From CAZGAH01 sp964523295 (GTDB taxonomy: Bacteria > Desulfobacterota > Desulfovibrionia > Desulfovibrionales > Desulfovibrionaceae), in assembly GCA_964523295.1 (NCBI GenBank), contig CAZGAH010000094.1:1-16505 (forward strand): a stretch of DNA of 16,505 bases, given 5' to 3'. Made by a program: the position numbers and the translations under genes. Shown here piece after piece: positions 1 to 7,678 of the stretch. Positions within the stretch are counted from its first letter, which is position 1. Each line of letters opens with the position of its first letter. The notes under the pieces are model-generated. The model ran no database searches. It had not been told where the DNA came from and worked only from the letters and a program-made list of their open reading frames with translations.

Positions 1-626
1 TACTTGGGGTACGAGTCGCTGGGCGAGCAGGAAAACATTTGCCATGTCGGTTGCCGGCGCATGTGCGTCGAACGTTCTTTGACGTGCTCAAAGTTGCCGG
101 CAAGAACGCGAAGCCGGGAACAGCCGCCGCGGTGTTGGACCATATGCGCAAAATTTATACGCTGGAGGATCAGGCGCGCGAGGCGGAGCTTACCCCCGCG
201 CAGATCGTGGATATGCGCGAGGCCAAGGTTGGCCTGATACTCGGGGAGATCGAGGTGTTGCTCGACGCGGCGGTATTGAGGTCGCCGCCCAAGAGCCTGC
301 TCGGGGTAGCCGTGCGCTACGCGCGTAATCAATGGTATCGTATCCTTGCGTACCTTGAGGACGGTCGCCTGCGTCCGGACAACAACTGGATCGAGAATAC
401 GATTCGCCCGTTTGCGGTCGGCCGTAAAAACTGGCTGTTTTCCGGATCGCCGCGCGGGGCCGAGAGCAGCGCCGCGTTCTATAGCGTCATCGAAACGTGT
501 AAAGCCAACGGCATAGATCCCTACGCATACCAGCGCCTGCTCTTCGAGCGCCTGCCATACGCACAGACCACCGAGGCGCGCAAAGCCCTTCTTCCGCAAT
601 ACCTGGACCGAAAACTCCTCGCCTGA
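1..626 (+). pseudogene. IS66-family transposase (TnpC), C-terminal part, frameshifted
   Basis: DDE transposase of the IS66 family, C-terminal portion. The frame starting at base 1 reads GYESLGEQENICHVGC, the usual stretch just before the WAHVRRxFFDVLK motif. That motif continues in another frame (AHVRRTFFDVLKVAGK, from about 58). Where the family has TGC TGG GCG CAT, this sequence has TGC CGG CGC AT, so one base is missing near 54-58. The rest is intact to the stop at 624-626. It includes RPDNNWIENTIRPFAVGRKN, which carries the catalytic Glu, and a C-terminal segment rich in aromatic and Arg residues (PYAYQRLLFERLPYA). The 5' part is off the window. The single-base loss may be genuine decay or an error in a draft sequence. 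Family assignment is firm; loss of function is inferred. Confidence 0.85.
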
Positions 627-695
627 AACGTCAATTCGCCCGATTCATAGCAGCCTGAAACAACCCTGGGAAGATGGGGTTGTTTTTGCGCTTAC
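1..695 (+). mobile_element. IS66-family insertion sequence, right-end remnant
   Basis: The transposase remains at 1-626 are followed by a short non-coding tail that ends in GCGCTTAC (688-695). IS66-family elements normally end in a terminal repeat beginning GTAAGCG, which is the reverse complement of this end, so the element probably stops at 695. Just inside the end is a CAACCC...GGGTTG inverted repeat (661-682). The left end lies outside the window, so I cannot say whether the element is complete. The frameshifted transposase means it is not autonomous as sequenced. IS66 insertions usually duplicate 8 bp of target; the candidate copy on this side is 696-703 (GGTATTTG), and its partner would be left of the window. 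Confidence 0.8.
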
Positions 696-715
696 GGTAT
701 TTGGATTCAATCGTT

Positions 716-732
716 GTCATGTCACTCATGAC
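716..732. repeat. Perfect 6-bp inverted repeat (GTCATG-5-CATGAC)
   Basis: GTCATG (716-721) and CATGAC (727-732) form a perfect 6-bp stem around TCACT. It lies between the IS66 end and the stop of the chemoreceptor gene. No T-run follows on either strand, so it is not a convincing intrinsic terminator. A second, weaker repeat (GAACA 747-751, TGTTC 757-761) follows. No gene is evident in 696-858. Confidence 0.35.
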
Positions 733-858
733 CCCAGGATGGCTGAGAACAAAAAATGTTCAAGTTATTTTTGCTCGACTCCTTAACTATGCAAAAGTTG
801 AATGCCTTTCTCCATGAGGGGCCTTGTTATGGATGCGTAGTATCTTGCTCTCCCCGGC

Positions 859-3280
859 TCAGAAACGTTCAAAATCCCCGTCTGTTTCCCCGTCCTCGGT
901 CAGGACGATCCTTGCGCCGGCGCGGCCTTTCTCTTCGCCCTTGCCCGGCAGGGCGCGCTTTCCTCTGTTGGGCCGGGGCCGGGCCTGCGGGCTACCCTTG
1001 CAGGCTTTAGCCAACGCGTATCCGCGGCCGCGGTCATCGGATTCCTCGATCTGAAAGAAAGACAGGGTCTGCTGCAGCTGTTCGGCTTGCGAAGACAGCT
1101 CTTCGGAGGTGGAGGCCATCTCCTCGGAGGCGCTCGCGTTCTGCTGCACGACCTGGTCCAGTTGCTGCAAGGCATTATTGACCTGGCTGGCTCCCGTGTT
1201 CTGCTCCGTACTGGACGCTGCGATCTCCTGCACAAGTTCCGCGGTCTTCTGGATGTCAGGGACGAGTCTGGTCAGGAGTTCTCCGGCCCGCAGGGCCACG
1301 GCAATGCTCGAACTCGAGAGATGGTTGATCTCGCCGGCTGCGGCCTGGCTGCGCTCGGCCAGCTTGCGTACCTCGGAGGCCACGACCGCAAAGCCTTTCC
1401 CGTGCTCTCCGGCCCGCGCCGCTTCGATGGCCGCGTTGAGCGCCAGGAGGTCGGTCTGGCGCGCGATCTCCTCGATGATCGAGATCTTGCTGGCGATGTT
1501 CTTCATGGCCTCGACAGTCTGGGTCACGGCCAGGCCCGATTCCTGAGCCGCGGCCGCGGACTGCACCGCGATAGACTCTGTCTGCCGGGCATTGTCCGCG
1601 TTCTGGCTGATGCTCGAGGCCATCTGATCCATCGAGGCTGAGGACTGCTCCACGGCCGCGGCCTGCTCGCTCGCGCCCTGGGAAAGGGATTCCGCCGAGG
1701 CGCTCAGTTCCTCGCTGCCGGCAGCCACCTGCGCGCTGCCCTCCAGTACGTCCGCGACGATCCGTGTCAGGGCCTCGATCATGTCGCCCAGGGACTGCAG
1801 GGCCAGGTCCTGCTCAGAGCGCTTGGTGACTTTCACACGCAGATTGCCCTCGGACAGACTTTTGGCGATGGAGGCGATGCTTTTCTCGGCATCCACCAGC
1901 CGCGCAAAGGCCTGGATCAGCACGTCCTGCCGGCCCTCGGCCTCATCGGGCGTGGCGAAGATCANNNNNNNNNNCTGCCAGGCGGTCAGCCAGCACGGCC
2001 ACCCCTTTCTCGGCGGCAACGAGTTGTTGGAGCGAGAGCAGGAGCTTGTCCTGTGGCGAACGCGGCTGGACCAAGACATCAAGATCGCCGACCGCCAGCT
2101 TCGCCGTAAGCTCTGTCACGTCATTCTCCGCGGCGACGAGCGCGCGCATGGCTTCAAGCAACTGCCCGATCTCGTCCCTGCCCGTCACCGGGATTTCGCA
2201 GGAGACGTCGCCCAGCGCCAGGGACTGGGCCACCTGGTTGGCCTTGCCGATGCCGCGGAGAATGGCCCGGGCGATGAGCCAGGCCAGAAGCAGACCCAGC
2301 GGCAGGGCCACGAGCGTAATCGCGATGAGCATGGTCCGCGTCCACATGGCTGTATTCAGCATCTGTTCGTCCGTCATGATATTCGCGGCCACGGTCTCGC
2401 GTATCCTGTTCAGCAGCGTCTGCACCTCGGTAAGGTTCGGCCTGGTCTGCTCGTGGAAGATGCGCATGGCCTCTTTCGCATTCTCAATCTGGCTGTCGTG
2501 CCAGGCAATGACCTTGTCGATCTGCGCCAGGGTCTCCCGGGCCGCGGGCTGCGTGGTCTTGAGAAAGAATTCCTGGGCCTCCGGGAGCTTGCCCTCCTTG
2601 ATGAGTTCTGCCAAAGGCCTGGCCGACTTGTGCAGGGCGATATGCGGCTCGTACACCCCTTTGAGCGCTTCGGCAAAGGACGGATCCTTCTTCTTCTCGT
2701 TCTCCACGAACTCGGAGTAGAGCCATTTGCCCAGCCCGCATTTCGTCCAGTCCATCTCTACGTCCACGCCTCGGATCGAGGAATCAAGGAAGGGTAATTG
2801 TGCCTTCAGCATCCAGAGCAGGTGGTCGTTCTTTTTCTCGCGCAGGAAGCTGCCCAGTTCAAGGTTCACCCGTATGTGCTTCCTGGCGATCTCGATGGCT
2901 GACTTGTGCAGCCTGGCATGCGGCTCCTCAATCGCCTCGAGCATGGGCTTGATTGCCGGGACCTGGGATTCAGCCCGCTTGCGGTCCTCGCTGTAGTACC
3001 ATTTTCCAAAGTCGCACAGCGCCGGGTCGGTCTGAACGGTCAGCTCCTTGGCCTCGGGATTGGTCAGGAATTCGCTGACCTTTTCCGCCCAGCGCATGTG
3101 GTCCAGGACCTTCTGCACCATGTCCCCGCGCAGCCGGTTCCCCCCGATGACCTCATCGGCATCATTCACCATGCTGGCGATTCCCCATACCCCCCAGCCG
3201 GCCACGGCAACGAGCAGAAGCAGGATCGAACCGAACCCGACCGAAAACTTGAGCTTCAGACTCATGTCATTCCAGCGCAT
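859..3280 (-). CDS. Methyl-accepting chemotaxis protein with tandem periplasmic CZB zinc-binding domains (split by assembly gap)
   Basis: Transmembrane chemoreceptor controlling the CheA kinase. ATG at 3280 follows AAGGAAGG at good spacing. Order: TM1 (residues ~13-36); a ~280-residue periplasmic region; TM2 (~316-338); HAMP; further HAMP-like repeats marked by LVAAE (381, 420) and LVDAE beyond the gap; then an MCP signalling domain with hairpin tip EIARQTDLLALNAAIEAARA. The periplasmic region holds two chemoreceptor zinc-binding (CZB) domains with identical ligand spacing: H61, C89, H121, H125 and H153, C181, H213, H217, each with a CxxGKWxYSE motif. CZB domains bind Zn through three His and one Cys; some sense hypochlorous acid or zinc. 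The C terminus is a long flexible linker ending in DFERF, which fits the CheR/CheB-tethering pentapeptide x-[HFYW]-x-x-[HFYW]. The 10-N gap changes frame; 435 residues precede it and 367 follow, so about 805-810 in all. Family is certain; the ligand is unknown. Confidence 0.93.
1965..1974. other. Assembly gap (10 N) inside the chemoreceptor gene
   Basis: Ten Ns. Upstream of the gap (minus strand) the receptor frame ends after ...ADRLA with one spare base. Downstream, the frame resumes at IFATPDEAE with two spare bases. The true gap must therefore be a multiple of three. Comparison with the neighbouring HAMP-like repeat (LVAAE to LVAAE is 39 residues) suggests only about 4-8 residues are missing. 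Confidence 0.9.
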
Positions 3281-3706
3281 AGCGACCTTCCTTGGGTAGA
3301 CATTTCACCGCAGCCCCCGACCTTCTGCGCGACGGCGGTGCCGGACACCCGCAGCGACGCGTCAAACGTACGGATCGTTGGCTCTCCGTCCGAATCGAGG
3401 GAGCTGGACAACGACCATCAGGCATTCTGTGTTGATAACTTAAATCATACCAAACCAGAGAAAAATCCTCAAGTCAATTGTTTGGATGCATCCATTAGCG
3501 CCCACTGGGGCATGGCCTCAATTCGCACTCAGGATCGATCACAATTTGGGTCGGCTCGACGTTGAGTCGGAATCGCCGGCGAGGGTATGCAATTTTCCCT
3601 GCGCCGGAGTCGTTCGTTTTCCCGGCCGTGGTGTTGCGGTAGCGGTATCCTGGAAAAATCATGAAAAAGACTTGAGATATTTTCTAGACAGGGGTATGGC
3701 GCGTTC
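3281..3706. other. Divergent intergenic region
   Basis: 426 bases between the minus-strand chemoreceptor and the plus-strand GAF/GGDEF gene. It contains the receptor leader (about 157 nt if the 3444-3472 promoter is right), an AT-rich patch around 3430-3490, and the upstream region of the plus-strand gene. I see no convincing gene, tRNA or riboswitch in it. A weak AGGGG (3690-3694) lies 12 nt before the ATG at 3707. Confidence 0.6.
3444..3472 (-). promoter_or_regulatory. Sigma-70-type promoter for the chemoreceptor gene
   Basis: On the minus strand, TTGAGG (3472-3467) and TATGAT (3449-3444) are separated by exactly 17 nt within the only AT-rich patch of this region. Each hexamer matches the consensus at four or five positions. 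Transcription would start near 3437, giving a leader of about 157 nt. I did not find a flagellar sigma-28 site, which often controls receptors. Confidence 0.5.
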
Positions 3707-4049
3707 ATGCGCTTGGAAAAAGATACCCTGATCTGCCAGACGGTAAAGCTCACGCGCCAGGATCTCATCCGTTTCGAGCCCATTCTCAAGGATGAGATTG
3801 CGCGTTTTCTGCCTTTCAAATCCTACAGCCTGTATTTTCCGCAGACAGCGCCGGGAGCCATGCTTGCCGAGCATCTGCCGGCCGAGCGCAAGGTGCTCCT
3901 GCCGCTGACGCTGGACGGCGAGCTTTTGGGCATGTTTGCCGCGCGCGGGGTCAGCGTGCGGGGGGCGAAAACGCTGATGCCCCATTTCACGCGCATGGCC
4001 CAGCTCTGCCTGGAAAAGCTCCTGCTGTACAAGATTTCCATCAGCGACG
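3707..4049 (+). CDS. GAF-like N-terminal fragment of a GGDEF-type protein (cut by assembly gap)
   Basis: The 114 readable residues show no signal peptide. They contain a small-molecule-sensor-like (GAF-like) segment: FLPFKSYSLYFP (~35-46), then VLLPLTLDGELLGMFAARG (~63-81), then a helix ending LEKLLLYKISISD (~102-114). The last four residues are the usual entry to a GGDEF domain (S-I-S-D-G-L-T-G-L), so the fragment was cut exactly at a GGDEF start. The reading frame is lost across the 10 Ns. If the gap and the following 142 bases were absent, this frame would run directly into the GGDEF/TPR frame and give a 799-residue protein. The ATG at 3707 is the first usable start after an in-frame stop at 3662; its ribosome site is weak. 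Domain name is by pattern only. Confidence 0.6.
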
Positions 4050-4059
4050 NNNNNNNNNN
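4050..4059. other. Assembly gap (10 N) inside or between GGDEF-type genes
   Basis: Ten Ns. The upstream frame ends with one base of a codon at 4049 and the downstream frame starts cleanly at 4060, so a true in-frame gap would be 2 mod 3. ATCAGCGACG occurs directly before the gap (4040-4049) and again at 4192-4201, in the same codon phase of each frame. This raises the possibility of a faulty join. Confidence 0.9.
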
Positions 4060-6258
4060 CAGGTCACCAGCCTGCTGGCATATTATTTCATGTTCATCTT
4101 CACCTACTTCGTCTCCGGCTACCTGTCCCGGAACCTGCATCGCAACGAGGACCTGCTCAAGGAAGTGCTGCACCAGACGCGCGAGCTGTCGATCAGCGAC
4201 GGCCTGACCGGCCTGGCCTCCCGGGCGCATCTGCTCGACGCGCTGGCTCAGGAGATTGAAATCGTCGGCAACTGCCTGCGGCCCGGATCGAGCGGGTGCC
4301 CGGATTTCACCTTTCCCAATTACCGCGCCGGGCTTGGCGTGGTGCTGGCCCGGGTGGATTCGCTGGCGCGCACCCAGCTGGGCTACGGCTTTCTCGTGGG
4401 CGACCGGATCATGGCCGAGCTGTCCAAGGAGGTGGCCAGGCTCTGCCCGGCGCAGGCCATTGCCGCCCGTTACCACGAAGACAGCTTCGTCCTCTTTTTG
4501 CCCGAGGCGCGCACGACGGCCTGTCGGAAAATGGCCGAGGCCCTGGCTGACGCCTTTGCCGGCAAGCACTTTGTCCACGACCTGACCGACGAGCGCATCA
4601 AGGCCCAGGTCTCCTTCGGGTTGGTCAATTTTCCGCAGGACATGGACGGCGCGCTCTACGAGCGCCCGGCAGCCGAGCAGGCGCGGGTGCTCATGCGCAA
4701 GGCGGCCAAGGCGGCGGAGGCCGCGCGCGAGGTCGGTGGCGCCCGGATCATGGCCTTCAGTCAGATCCTCGAACAAGGCGGACGCGTGGTGCATATGCTG
4801 CCGGTCAACCGCCTCAGCGTCAGCCTCGGACGCTCCGTAGACGCCCAGGAGGGGCAACGTTTTCTGGTCTGGTCCAAGGAAACCGCTCCCGTGCGCTCCG
4901 AGCCCGAGGCCGAGGAGTATCCCGCCTTGTACAAGGGGGAAATTGCCCTGATGGAAGTGCGGGAAGAGAGCGCGCTGGCCGAGATCATGCATCTGAGCGA
5001 CCCGACCCTGGTCATCGAGTCCGGCGACCGGCTGACGCTGCTGCGGGAGAACCTCGCGCCCGCGGAAAAGGTCGCGCTGGACTCCGGCAGCTCCGCCCCG
5101 CGCAAGGATCCCCTCACCGGCCTGGTCCCCTACCGCGACTTTCTGGCGCATTGGACGCTTCAGGCCGAGCTGTGCGAGCGTTTCGTGCTGGCCCTGCTGC
5201 GCCTTTCGCCCGAGCCGGGCGTCACGACGGCGCCCTTTCACAAACACGCCGAGCAGGTTGTGGGCGAGGCCGCGGCCATGGGCTACGAGGTCTTCGGTCA
5301 CGATCCGCTGGGCGGGCGCTACAGCCTCAACAGCATCGTGTTCTTCCATCCGGGACTGACGCCGGAGGAGGGCTGCGAGCTGTACCGGGAGTATTCCCTG
5401 CGCCTAAAGGCCCGGCTGCGCATCCAGGCGGCTGCGGGTCTGGCCTGTCATCCCTATCTGGCCTTTCGCAAGGCCGATGCCCTGGAGAACTGCGGCAAAG
5501 CCCTGGACTACGCGCTGCTGCTCCCGGAGCCGCACGTCGGGCTCATCGATACGCTGGCCCTGAACATCAGCGCGGACCGGCTCTTCAGCCAGGGCGATCT
5601 GTACGGCGCCATGGAGGAGTACAAGCTGGCGCTGCTGGCCGACGAGGACAACAACCTGGCCCGCAATTCACTGGGAATCTGTCTGGCCCGGCTCAACCGG
5701 CTGCCCCAGGCCAGGCAGTTGTTCGAAGAGGTCATCCGCCGCGACCGCCGCGACCGCATGGCCCTGTACAACCTCGGCTTCGCCTGCCAGCGCATTGGCG
5801 ACATCAAGGCCGCGCGCGCGGCCTATAAGCGCTGCCTGGAGGCCGAGCCGCGACATATTTACGGACTCATCCGCCTGGGGCAGCTGGCCGAACGCGAAGG
5901 CCGTCTTGCCCAGGCGCGTAAATACTACAACAGCGCCGCCCGGATCGAGGGCGGCGAGGGGCTCACCCACCGCTATCTCGCCCGCCTGGCCGTACGGCAG
6001 AATCGCCTGGAAGACGCGCGCGAGCACCTGCACCAGGCCCTGCTCCACGACCCCAAAGACCCGTTCTCGCTCAACCTGCTTGCCAAACTCTACCTGGACA
6101 GCGGCGAAATCCCGGAAATCGCCGAGGTGCTGGCCAGGCAGAGCGTGGCCCTGCGCCCGGACCAGAAACACTTCTGGATCGAACTGTCGCGCGCCTTCGA
6201 GGCCGGCGGCAAGACGACGGAAGCCCAGGGAGCGAGGGCAAAGGCGGCTGTGCTGTAA
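4060..6258 (+). CDS. Two degenerate GGDEF domains plus C-terminal TPR array (5' end lost in gap)
   Basis: Open from the gap to the stop at 6256-6258; 722 residues if counted from ATG 4090. Residues up to ~30 form one membrane helix (LLAYYFMFIFTYFVSGYL) followed by a short coiled segment. A GGDEF fold begins at SISDGLTGLASRAHLL, but its active-site loop reads YHEDSF instead of GG(D/E)EF. A second begins at KDPLTGLVPYRDFLAHW, with the loop region reading GRYSLNSIVFF. Neither should make c-di-GMP. From ~490 to the end come about six TPR-like repeats (YNLGFACQRIGDIKAARAAY; LIRLGQLAEREGRLAQARKY), which bind partner proteins. The role is therefore probably scaffolding or nucleotide-independent signalling at an unknown target. 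The membrane helix may belong to a different gene if the scaffold join is wrong. Confidence 0.75.
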   Translation, partial: QVTSLLAYYFMFIFTYFVSGYLSRNLHRNEDLLKEVLHQTRELSISDGLTGLASRAHLLDALAQEIEIVGNCLRPGSSGCPDFTFPNYRAGLGVVLARVDSLARTQLGYGFLVGDRIMAELSKEVARLCPAQAIAARYHEDSFVLFLPEARTTACRKMAEALADAFAGKHFVHDLTDERIKAQVSFGLVNFPQDMDGALYERPAAEQARVLMRKAAKAAEAAREVGGARIMAFSQILEQGGRVVHMLPVNRLSVSLGRSVDAQEGQRFLVWSKETAPVRSEPEAEEYPALYKGEIALMEVREESALAEIMHLSDPTLVIESGDRLTLLRENLAPAEKVALDSGSSAPRKDPLTGLVPYRDFLAHWTLQAELCERFVLALLRLSPEPGVTTAPFHKHAEQVVGEAAAMGYEVFGHDPLGGRYSLNSIVFFHPGLTPEEGCELYREYSLRLKARLRIQAAAGLACHPYLAFRKADALENCGKALDYALLLPEPHVGLIDTLALNISADRLFSQGDLYGAMEEYKLALLADEDNNLARNSLGICLARLNRLPQARQLFEEVIRRDRRDRMALYNLGFACQRIGDIKAARAAYKRCLEAEPRHIYGLIRLGQLAEREGRLAQARKYYNSAARIEGGEGLTHRYLARLAVRQNRLEDAREHLHQALLHDPKDPFSLNLLAKLYLDSGEIPEIAEVLARQSVALRPDQKHFWIELSRAFEAGGKTTEAQGARAKAAVL

Positions 6259-6406
6259 CTCCGGGCTCAGCGGCAGGCGTACCGTCGCCAGTCCCCTGCC
6301 TTGGGGCGGACTGCATGGCCGTTGCATGACCTTCGCTTGCGCTCTGAGCGGGGAGTGTGTACGGCATCGCCATGCATGAGCTACGCCCGTAGCGCAAGGA
6401 GTGGGC
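6259..6406 (+). promoter_or_regulatory. Leader of the ATPase-nuclease unit with a stem-loop before the ribosome site
   Basis: 148 bases without a gene. GCTAC (6380-6384) and GTAGC (6389-6393) form a perfect 5-bp stem around four bases, ending two bases before AAGGAG (6396-6401), the ribosome site of the ATPase gene. The hairpin could limit ribosome access or be an operator. TGCATGGC (6312-6319) recurs inverted as GCCATGCA (6369-6376). GGCAGG (6272-6277) and CCTGCC (6295-6300) could form a weak end-of-transcript hairpin for the preceding gene, but no T-run follows. No clear promoter hexamers were found. Confidence 0.35.
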
Positions 6407-7678
6407 ATGTCGCTGCACAACGAATTCCCGAGCACACTGCACATCAATGAGTTCGGCCCGCTGCATCAGGTCGATATCGCGATTCCCGATATCCTCGTCC
6501 TCAACGGAGCGCAGACAAGCGGCAAGAGTACGCTGGCAAAATGTCTCCATTATTTCAAATCACTGCCGCAGACGCTGCTTCTGCTTCTGCTGGAAGCAGC
6601 CAGAGAAAAACGCCGGTTGTCCGACAGAGATGTGGTTGTCGCCTGCCGCAGGCGATTGATGCACTTTTTTGGCACAACAAAACATTTTTCCGATTTCCGT
6701 CTTCGCTATGCATATGACCGGGACGTCTGGATCGAGATTACCCGGGAATCCTCATCCGGCCACGCCCGCGTCGTCTTATCCCCTTCCGTAAAAAATGGAT
6801 TGCTCGATGCCTCCGATCTGCTGCAGATGAAGGCCGGGACATCCGGCTTCCTCGATTACCAGGCCGAGTGGAACGAACGTCGTGTTGCCGCCCAGGAGGC
6901 ACTTCAAGGGCTGTTTCGCGAGTCACGAACCCCTGTGTTCATTCCCGCAGGCCGGAGTCTCGTGGCGACCTTGTCCGGCGAACTGCGTCGTCTGGATCCC
7001 TCCAATCTGGACACGCTCACGAAGGAGTTCATTGAGCGTATTCATTTTCATCGCCCGGAATACGCGCATAGCCTGCAGGAGCTCGTCGAAGACCGCAAGC
7101 GCCTGTCTTCCAGCCTCATCGACGTTGACCAGGCACAGAAGGCCATTCATCTGATTGAAATGATCCTGCACGGTTCCTACCGCTTTGAAAATGGAGAAGA
7201 GCGCATTGTTTACGACGCTGTTCAAGGTCGTTATGTCAAATTCGAATTCGCTTCCTCGGGGCAACAGGAAGTGCTTTGGATACTCTTGCTCGTTTTTCAG
7301 CTTATCATCGGGGACAGGCCGACATGTTGCGTCATCGAGGAGCCGGAGGCGCACCTCTTTCCGGACACCCAGTACGATCTGGTGCGTTTGTTGGCCTTGT
7401 TCGCCTCATCGCCGGACCATCAGCTGGTTATCACCACCCACAGTCCCTATGTGCTCGCTGCGATGAATCTATCCCTGCTGGCATGGCAGGTCCCGAGTCA
7501 ACATGAATTCAGCGGGCTTTCTCCCGCGCGCGTGCAGGCCTGTTTTCTTCGGGACGGGAAACTGGATGACATCCTGGACGAAGAAACCGGTCTTATCGAT
7601 CCGGCTTATCTTGATCAGGTCAGCGGCCCCATCAATGAGGCATTCGATCGGCTTCTTCAAGCCAGGGACCAGAAATGA
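6407..7678 (+). CDS. AAA_15/ABC-type ATPase of a putative two-gene defence system
   Basis: A 423-residue soluble ATPase of the SMC/ABC-like group found in many defence modules. ATG 6407 is preferred over GTG 6401 because AAGGAG (6396-6401) sits 5 nt before it and overlaps the GTG. Visible motifs: Walker A GAQTSGKST (34-42), the FIPAGRSL motif common in these ATPases (178-185), an ABC-signature-like SSGQQE (283-288), Walker B CCVIEEPEAHLFP (307-319) with adjacent Glu 311-312, and the H-switch TTHSPYV (343-349). There is no C-terminal TOPRIM domain, so it is not an OLD/GajA-type nuclease. Its stop overlaps the start of the next gene (ATGA, 7675-7678), which implies coupled translation and a complex. 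By analogy with PtuA or AriA it would act as a sensor or regulator of the partner effector; that is inference. The exact family name is uncertain. Confidence 0.85.
   Translation: MSLHNEFPSTLHINEFGPLHQVDIAIPDILVLNGAQTSGKSTLAKCLHYFKSLPQTLLLLLLEAAREKRRLSDRDVVVACRRRLMHFFGTTKHFSDFRLRYAYDRDVWIEITRESSSGHARVVLSPSVKNGLLDASDLLQMKAGTSGFLDYQAEWNERRVAAQEALQGLFRESRTPVFIPAGRSLVATLSGELRRLDPSNLDTLTKEFIERIHFHRPEYAHSLQELVEDRKRLSSSLIDVDQAQKAIHLIEMILHGSYRFENGEERIVYDAVQGRYVKFEFASSGQQEVLWILLLVFQLIIGDRPTCCVIEEPEAHLFPDTQYDLVRLLALFASSPDHQLVITTHSPYVLAAMNLSLLAWQVPSQHEFSGLSPARVQACFLRDGKLDDILDEETGLIDPAYLDQVSGPINEAFDRLLQARDQK

Noticed and set aside
756..1010. Short plus-strand frame after the IS66 element
   Set aside because: Overlaps the end of the chemoreceptor gene on the other strand, with no ribosome site and no protein-like pattern.
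3823..5349. Long minus-strand open frame (about 508 codons)
   Set aside because: Antisense to the GGDEF/TPR gene, crosses the N gap, low-complexity composition typical of shadow frames in G+C-rich DNA, and no recognisable domain.
6407..7678. Calling the ATPase an OLD-family (GajA-like) nuclease
   Set aside because: No TOPRIM motifs follow the ATPase domain; the protein ends about 80 residues after the H-switch.
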